In this document: positions 12,320 through 15,745 of the stretch, one piece after another
How positions within the stretch are numbered: the first letter of the stretch is position 1
Layout of the letters: each line of letters starts with the position of its first letter
Assembly: GCA_020829485.1 (NCBI GenBank)
Contig: JAIVFU010000133.1
Location: 1 to 15,745, forward strand
DNA length: 15,745 nucleotides
Reading direction: 5' to 3'
Source: Nostoc sp. CHAB 5834
Lineage (GTDB): Bacteria; Cyanobacteriota; Cyanobacteriia; Cyanobacteriales; Nostocaceae
The notes under the pieces: model-generated
Told to the model about the DNA's origin: nothing
The model's database searches: none
What the model saw: the letters and a program-made list of their open reading frames with translations, nothing else
Made by a program: the position numbers and the translations under genes

Positions 12320-14941
12320 ATGCCTAGCCGTTTATCAACTAAATTTTTGCTAATAGCCTCTCTTTTATCGGGAGGAGCGCCTGCGTTTTCCAAAAGCTAT
12401 GAATACAACTTATCTGTAAAAGGCCTTCAAGTATCTCAACAAGGCGACATTTCGGTGTCCACAAATGTCTTGGATTTCCCTGGAAAACTCGTAGGAGTGA
12501 GCAGCCAAAAATCATTCACTGTCACCAACAACAGCTTGCGAGCAGTTTCTTGGAAGCAACTCCCTACGCTATCGGGGAGCTCTGGCTTCACCTTGGCGGG
12601 TACGACTTGTGGCTCCAAGATGGCACCCCAGCAGAGTTGTACCGTCACAGTCCAGTTCACACCGACTCAGGAATCTGCTGCAGAGGGCTTGCTCTCATTT
12701 TCGATTAATGGCTCCAAAAAGGTGTCCCTGGTTGGTTCGGGCGATGGCTCCAAGCCATTGGAACTGAGCCAAGATTTCACAACCTTGTCTCCGAGACAAG
12801 GGTCTTATGCGAGCGGCGCAGTGACGCTCACCAACAGCAATAGCATTGCGCTTAAGCTAGGGACATTGCTGTTTACATCGGTTAAGGGTTCCGTATATAC
12901 GGGGCTTGACGCCCAGAACTGCAATGGGAAAACGCTACAGCCAGGGGAGTCTTGCAGTATTACCGCAACACTCTCGGGAAATTACGCGGGGGCGCCCTTG
13001 CCTGAAGGACCCACAAGTGCTACCTTGTCGATTCCTGTAGCGGGGAAAAATCAAGAACACGTAATTTCTGGCTCGATTATTGCGCGACCATACCTCGTTC
13101 TTGGGGGCGGGTCTGCCATCGGAAATAGTCCGACAGTATTTTGCTACAACAGTTACTACGCAACGTATGGCGGGTCCTTAAGCCAATATGCCTGCCTTAA
13201 CGGAGCCGGAGTTAGCTACAACGAACCTCGTGCCTACTGTTCACAGTGCATGCGGTATCTCGACGGAGTTACGCTTTCTACGTTGTCATTGCCGTTCGGT
13301 ACCCTGACAATAGGCGAGTCAAAATCTTTGCAGGTTCTTGTTACCAACGAAAGTGAAAACAAGGTGGACCTCGCGCTAGAGCCGATTAGCGTTACACCTG
13401 CTAATGCAGGAGTTTTAACGCAGTCCACAAGCTGTGCGGAGCTTCCAAGCGGAGAGAGTTGTGTCATTCAACTTGATGTTTCTCCAACTAGGGTCGCAAA
13501 CTTCAGCGGAAAAATTACCTTAGCATCCAATGCTGAAGGGTCTCCATACTTCATCAACTTTAACGCCCGCTCAGAATATAAAAACGCCAATGTCGGCGAG
13601 CTTAATGTTTCCTCCGTGACCTACGGGGCTGCACCCTTTGCGCTGAACGCACCGGCTTCTGACAGCCCCGGGGCCTGGTCGTTTAGCTCGGGCAACCCCG
13701 GCGTTGCGTCTATTGCTGGAAACGTCATCACTGTCAAAGCCGGGGGTAGCTCTACCATAACCGCGACACAGGCCGCGTCTGGAGCGTATGGCCCCGCTAC
13801 TAAAACGGCAGTCTTGACTGTATTGCCAGCCGACTCAGCCGTTCAAGCTTGGCCAAGTATTAGTGGGAAAGTTGGCGAGTCCCTTGCGTTGACACCTCCT
13901 CAATCCAACAGCACGGGGGTGTGGGCCTATACGAGTTCGGACCCGCAAGGTGCGCAAGTAACTGGGGCCAACGTCCTGCCTAAGAAGGTGGGTATCTACG
14001 TTATAACCGCGACCCAAGCCGCTACAAGTTCCTTTAAGACAGCGTCTGTTACCGCAAATATAACAGTGGACCAGGGTACTCCCGTAATCGGAGCATGGAG
14101 TCCGATATCTGTTTCGACAACCGCTCCTAGTTTTACTTTGAATTACCCCACTTCCACCAGCAATGGGGTGTGGAGTGCGATATCAGCGAATACATCCGTT
14201 GCAACCATTGCAAACGGAGTTGTTACGGTCAAGGGGGCGGGGACAACGACGTTGACAGCAACTCAAGCTTCGACTGCCGACTATTTGAGTGGTACCGCAA
14301 CAATGACGATGACAGTCACAGAACCAGTCATCGGTGTCACCAAAATTATGTGGCAGTTCAACGGAGCTCCAGGGGCTACTGCAACGGCAGCCAACCTACT
14401 GAACGACGCGGGCATCGCCTCTTCAGCAGTATCAGGAGTTTCGTATGTTTCAGGAGGTCTGGAAGGAACTTACGCTAGATTCAACAATGGTTCCATTAAC
14501 CTATACGACCCAGCCATACAGCTTGCAAATAAGCCCTTCACCTTTGAATGGTGGCAACGGGGTGCTTCTAGACTTCCGTCCTTTACTTTCGGAAACCCTG
14601 GCACATATTCTGCACTAGCTAGCAATGCAGACGGCATATATACTTCTCACAACGGCAACTGGAATTATTCATTTAGTGGTATAACTGTAAATCCTACGGG
14701 TTGGCAGCATGTTGCAGTAGTTAGGGACAGCACAAAGCTAGCTGTTTACATAAACGGGGTCCTAGCAGCATCTACGCTGATGCCTGCAAGCGTGACATTG
14801 TTAACAAGCCCAGGGAATCGTTTGGCTTTTGGTACATATCTTGCCAATACAACCATGGACCTCGACCAAGTTAGACTTACAGTCGGAGAAGCAAGGTACC
14901 TTACTAGCTTCACACCGTCGACTGCTCTGACCGCTAACTGA
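12320..14941 (+). CDS. Large secreted adhesin-like protein with anchor-D, Big-2-like and LamG-like domains
   Basis: This is an 873-residue extracellular or outer-surface protein. It begins with a Sec signal peptide (about 1-23, ending APAFS). Choice-of-anchor-D/ASH-like beta domains follow at about 42-140, 145-252 and 318-415, each with the TVTN...C...L.PG.SC motif. A four-Cys insertion (C275, C292, C307, C310) sits in the region before the third. Three Big-2-like repeats (about 430-502, 510-583 and 590-667) share the signature TATQA(A/S). The C-terminal part (about 676-870) is a LamG/concanavalin A-like lectin fold (FTFEWWQRG..., WQHVAVVRDSTKLAVYINGVLAAS, MDLDQVRLT). Such proteins bind glycans or surfaces. 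No GlyGly-CTERM, LPXTG or autotransporter domain is present, so the export and anchoring route is unclear. It is monocistronic, with a hairpin and a strong terminator after it. Confidence 0.85.
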   Translation: MPSRLSTKFLLIASLLSGGAPAFSKSYEYNLSVKGLQVSQQGDISVSTNVLDFPGKLVGVSSQKSFTVTNNSLRAVSWKQLPTLSGSSGFTLAGTTCGSKMAPQQSCTVTVQFTPTQESAAEGLLSFSINGSKKVSLVGSGDGSKPLELSQDFTTLSPRQGSYASGAVTLTNSNSIALKLGTLLFTSVKGSVYTGLDAQNCNGKTLQPGESCSITATLSGNYAGAPLPEGPTSATLSIPVAGKNQEHVISGSIIARPYLVLGGGSAIGNSPTVFCYNSYYATYGGSLSQYACLNGAGVSYNEPRAYCSQCMRYLDGVTLSTLSLPFGTLTIGESKSLQVLVTNESENKVDLALEPISVTPANAGVLTQSTSCAELPSGESCVIQLDVSPTRVANFSGKITLASNAEGSPYFINFNARSEYKNANVGELNVSSVTYGAAPFALNAPASDSPGAWSFSSGNPGVASIAGNVITVKAGGSSTITATQAASGAYGPATKTAVLTVLPADSAVQAWPSISGKVGESLALTPPQSNSTGVWAYTSSDPQGAQVTGANVLPKKVGIYVITATQAATSSFKTASVTANITVDQGTPVIGAWSPISVSTTAPSFTLNYPTSTSNGVWSAISANTSVATIANGVVTVKGAGTTTLTATQASTADYLSGTATMTMTVTEPVIGVTKIMWQFNGAPGATATAANLLNDAGIASSAVSGVSYVSGGLEGTYARFNNGSINLYDPAIQLANKPFTFEWWQRGASRLPSFTFGNPGTYSALASNADGIYTSHNGNWNYSFSGITVNPTGWQHVAVVRDSTKLAVYINGVLAASTLMPASVTLLTSPGNRLAFGTYLANTTMDLDQVRLTVGEARYLTSFTPSTALTAN

Positions 14942-14947
14942 TAGATA

Positions 14948-14967
14948 CGACAGCTATTTTGCTGTCG
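14948..14967 (+). repeat. Hairpin after the adhesin-like gene
   Basis: CGACAGC-TATTTT-GCTGTCG is a perfect 7-bp stem 6 bases past the stop codon. It has no T-run and may be a 3' stabilising structure ahead of the true terminator at 14988-15020. Confidence 0.5.
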
Positions 14968-14987
14968 AGTCAAACCGGAGGATACGA

Positions 14988-15021
14988 AAAAGGACTCCCT
15001 TCTTGAGAGGGAGTCCTTTTA
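14988..15021. terminator. Rho-independent terminator, bidirectional
   Basis: A perfect 13-bp stem (14988-15000 with 15008-15020) has a 7-base loop and ends in TTTT on the plus strand. The minus strand has a comparable T-run (five T after the stem base). It terminates the adhesin-like gene and also shields it from the adjacent transposon. Confidence 0.9.
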
Positions 15022-15039
15022 TCCCCCAGCGCCGTAAAA

Positions 15040-15059
15040 CCTCGGCATTCATGCCGGGG
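15040..15059. repeat. IS left-end hairpin
   Basis: CCTCGGCAT and ATGCCGGGG form a 9-bp stem (one wobble) with a two-base apex, inside the outer GCGCC/GGCGC pair. It is placed about 90 bp upstream of the tnpB start, as expected for an IS200/IS605 left end. Confidence 0.75.
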
Positions 15060-15100
15060 ATATAAGGCGCCACGTGAACCACCTCGGCAGCGCTTTTGCT

Positions 15101-15127
15101 TTGTAAACGGGTGGCGCTGTATATAAT
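15101..15127 (+). promoter_or_regulatory. Probable tnpB promoter
   Basis: TTGTAA (15101-15106) and TATAAT (15122-15127) are separated by 15 bp. The +1 would be near 15134, 12 bases before the tnpB ATG at 15146. Confidence 0.45.
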
Positions 15128-15145
15128 CACAGTCCTACACCCCTC

Positions 15146-15745
15146 ATGGCGCGCAAGCTTACATCGGCATCTAAACCGGACACCACGGTCCGGGTTCTGC
15201 GCCTGCGCATCAAGGACAAGCACAGCTCTTGGCTCACCGCCCGGGCAGCATCAGCGAGGATGCACGTGGCCGCTGGTACCTGAACGTAAGCGTGAAGGTC
15301 CCGAAGGCCACACTGAGGAGCAGCGCTGATGCGCTGGCCAACGTGAAGACCTCGGCACTGGGAATCGACCTGGGCCTTAAAAGCCTGCTCAAGGCTTGCG
15401 ATGGCACAGAGGTAGAGGCCCAGCAGTTCTACCGAGACCTGGAGCCGGCCTTGGCCACGGCACAGAGGGCTCGCAAAGTCAAAAGGGTCCGTGCTATCCA
15501 CGCCAAGATAGCGAATCGCAGGAAAGACCACCTGCACAAGCTATCGACGGCCCTGGTGAAAGACCACCGGGCCATCTTCGTGGGCGACGTCAACGCCCAA
15601 GCGCTCACCCAGACCCGCATGGCCAAGTCCGTGCTCGATGCGGGGTGGAGCGCATTCAGAACCATGCTCAAGTACAAAAGCGATGACGCGGGTGTGTGGT
15701 TCAAGGAGGTTGACGAGAAGTTCTCCACCCAGGAGTGCAGCGCCT
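15146..15745 (+). pseudogene. tnpB: tnpB (RNA-guided nuclease TnpB) with internal deletion and frameshift, 3' end outside window
   Basis: The first frame (15146-15283) encodes a TnpB N-terminus (MARKLTSAS...RVLRLRIKDKHSSWLTA), then runs to a stop after 45 codons. From about 15240 a second frame reads on with PGSISEDARGRWYLNVSVKVPKATL, the segment normally found near residue 200 in TnpB, so roughly 170 codons of the N-terminal REC/wedge region are missing at a junction near 15237-15246. Downstream, LGIDLGLK holds the RuvC-I Asp. The RuvC-II position reads IFVGDVNAQAL, with Gly-Asp where most TnpBs have Glu-Asp. The zinc-finger region begins at STQECSA at the window edge. It cannot make a full TnpB. 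Whether the 3' end and omega RNA are intact is not visible. Confidence 0.88.

Larger units (their letters stand above)
15022..15745 (+). mobile_element. Left part of an IS200/IS605-family element (tnpB-only type), cut by the window edge
   Basis: A subterminal hairpin (15040-15059, CCTCGGCAT paired with ATGCCGGGG, one T/G wobble) is flanked by outer GCGCC (15029-15033) and GGCGC (15066-15070). This imperfect palindrome, with an ATTCAT-like tip, is characteristic of the single-stranded ends recognised by Y1 transposases. It is followed by tnpB-like coding sequence. No tnpA (Y1 transposase) is seen, as in IS1341-type elements mobilised in trans. The exact left boundary is uncertain; it lies at or just after the terminator at 15020. 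Confidence 0.8.

Noticed and set aside
13608..14320. DNA-level tandem repeat in the adhesin gene
   Set aside because: The three repeats are similar as protein (TATQA signatures) but diverged in DNA, so this is an old domain duplication, not a recent tandem repeat.
15127..15728. Minus-strand open frames over the tnpB remnant
   Set aside because: The plus strand encodes clear TnpB motifs in two frames; the minus frames are shadows.
1..15745. CRISPR array, tRNA or rRNA gene
   Set aside because: No regularly spaced direct repeats, cloverleaf-like sequence with CCA-acceptor context, or rRNA-like conserved blocks were seen on either strand.

Overview
This window looks like an accessory stretch of a Gram-negative, probably betaproteobacterial (Burkholderiales / Comamonadaceae-like) chromosome or large plasmid. 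That placement is an inference from three things: a GlyGly-CTERM protease next to a rhombosortase, a TnpB of the VGDV-motif type, and overall codon use. No ribosomal or taxonomic marker is present. Most genes are short, unrelated and served by their own rho-independent terminators. I saw no tRNA, rRNA or CRISPR array.

Left part (1-2222). A gene start runs off the left edge on the minus strand. Divergent from it is an orphan plus-strand gene (188-571). Next comes a three-gene minus-strand operon (1669 to 586) of small cysteine-free proteins. The first is a Gly/Ser/Ala-rich protein with a hydrophobic amphipathic C-terminus, and the operon ends at a strong hairpin terminator that lies inside the 3' end of the convergent gene. 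A MerT-like three-helix membrane protein follows, then a bidirectional terminator.

Middle part (2223-7192). An RNase II/R-family exoribonuclease (minus) is divergent from a double helix-turn-helix regulator (plus). Two small orphan genes follow, then a 340-base gene-poor stretch with several possible RNA hairpins, another small minus-strand orphan, and a zinc-binding HNH-like protein with an N-terminal DUF5710-like motif. Two GTGCG-N4-CGCAC dyads, 31 bp apart centre to centre, lie just upstream of that protein.

Right part (7369-14941). This is a cell-surface module. A secreted S8 protease with PKD/Ig-like domains ends in a GlyGly-CTERM sorting tail and overlaps its probable processing enzyme, a rhombosortase. 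After a small orphan gene come two divergent secreted proteins: one of unknown family with a C-terminal membrane region, and a large adhesin-like protein with choice-of-anchor, Big-2-like and LamG-like domains. The proposed logic is that the rhombosortase processes and anchors the protease, while the other two are independent envelope or surface proteins. A functional link between the two pairs is only inferred from proximity.

Right edge (15022-15745). This is the left end of an IS200/IS605-type element with an end hairpin and a decayed tnpB. About 170 codons are missing from the TnpB middle and the frame is broken.
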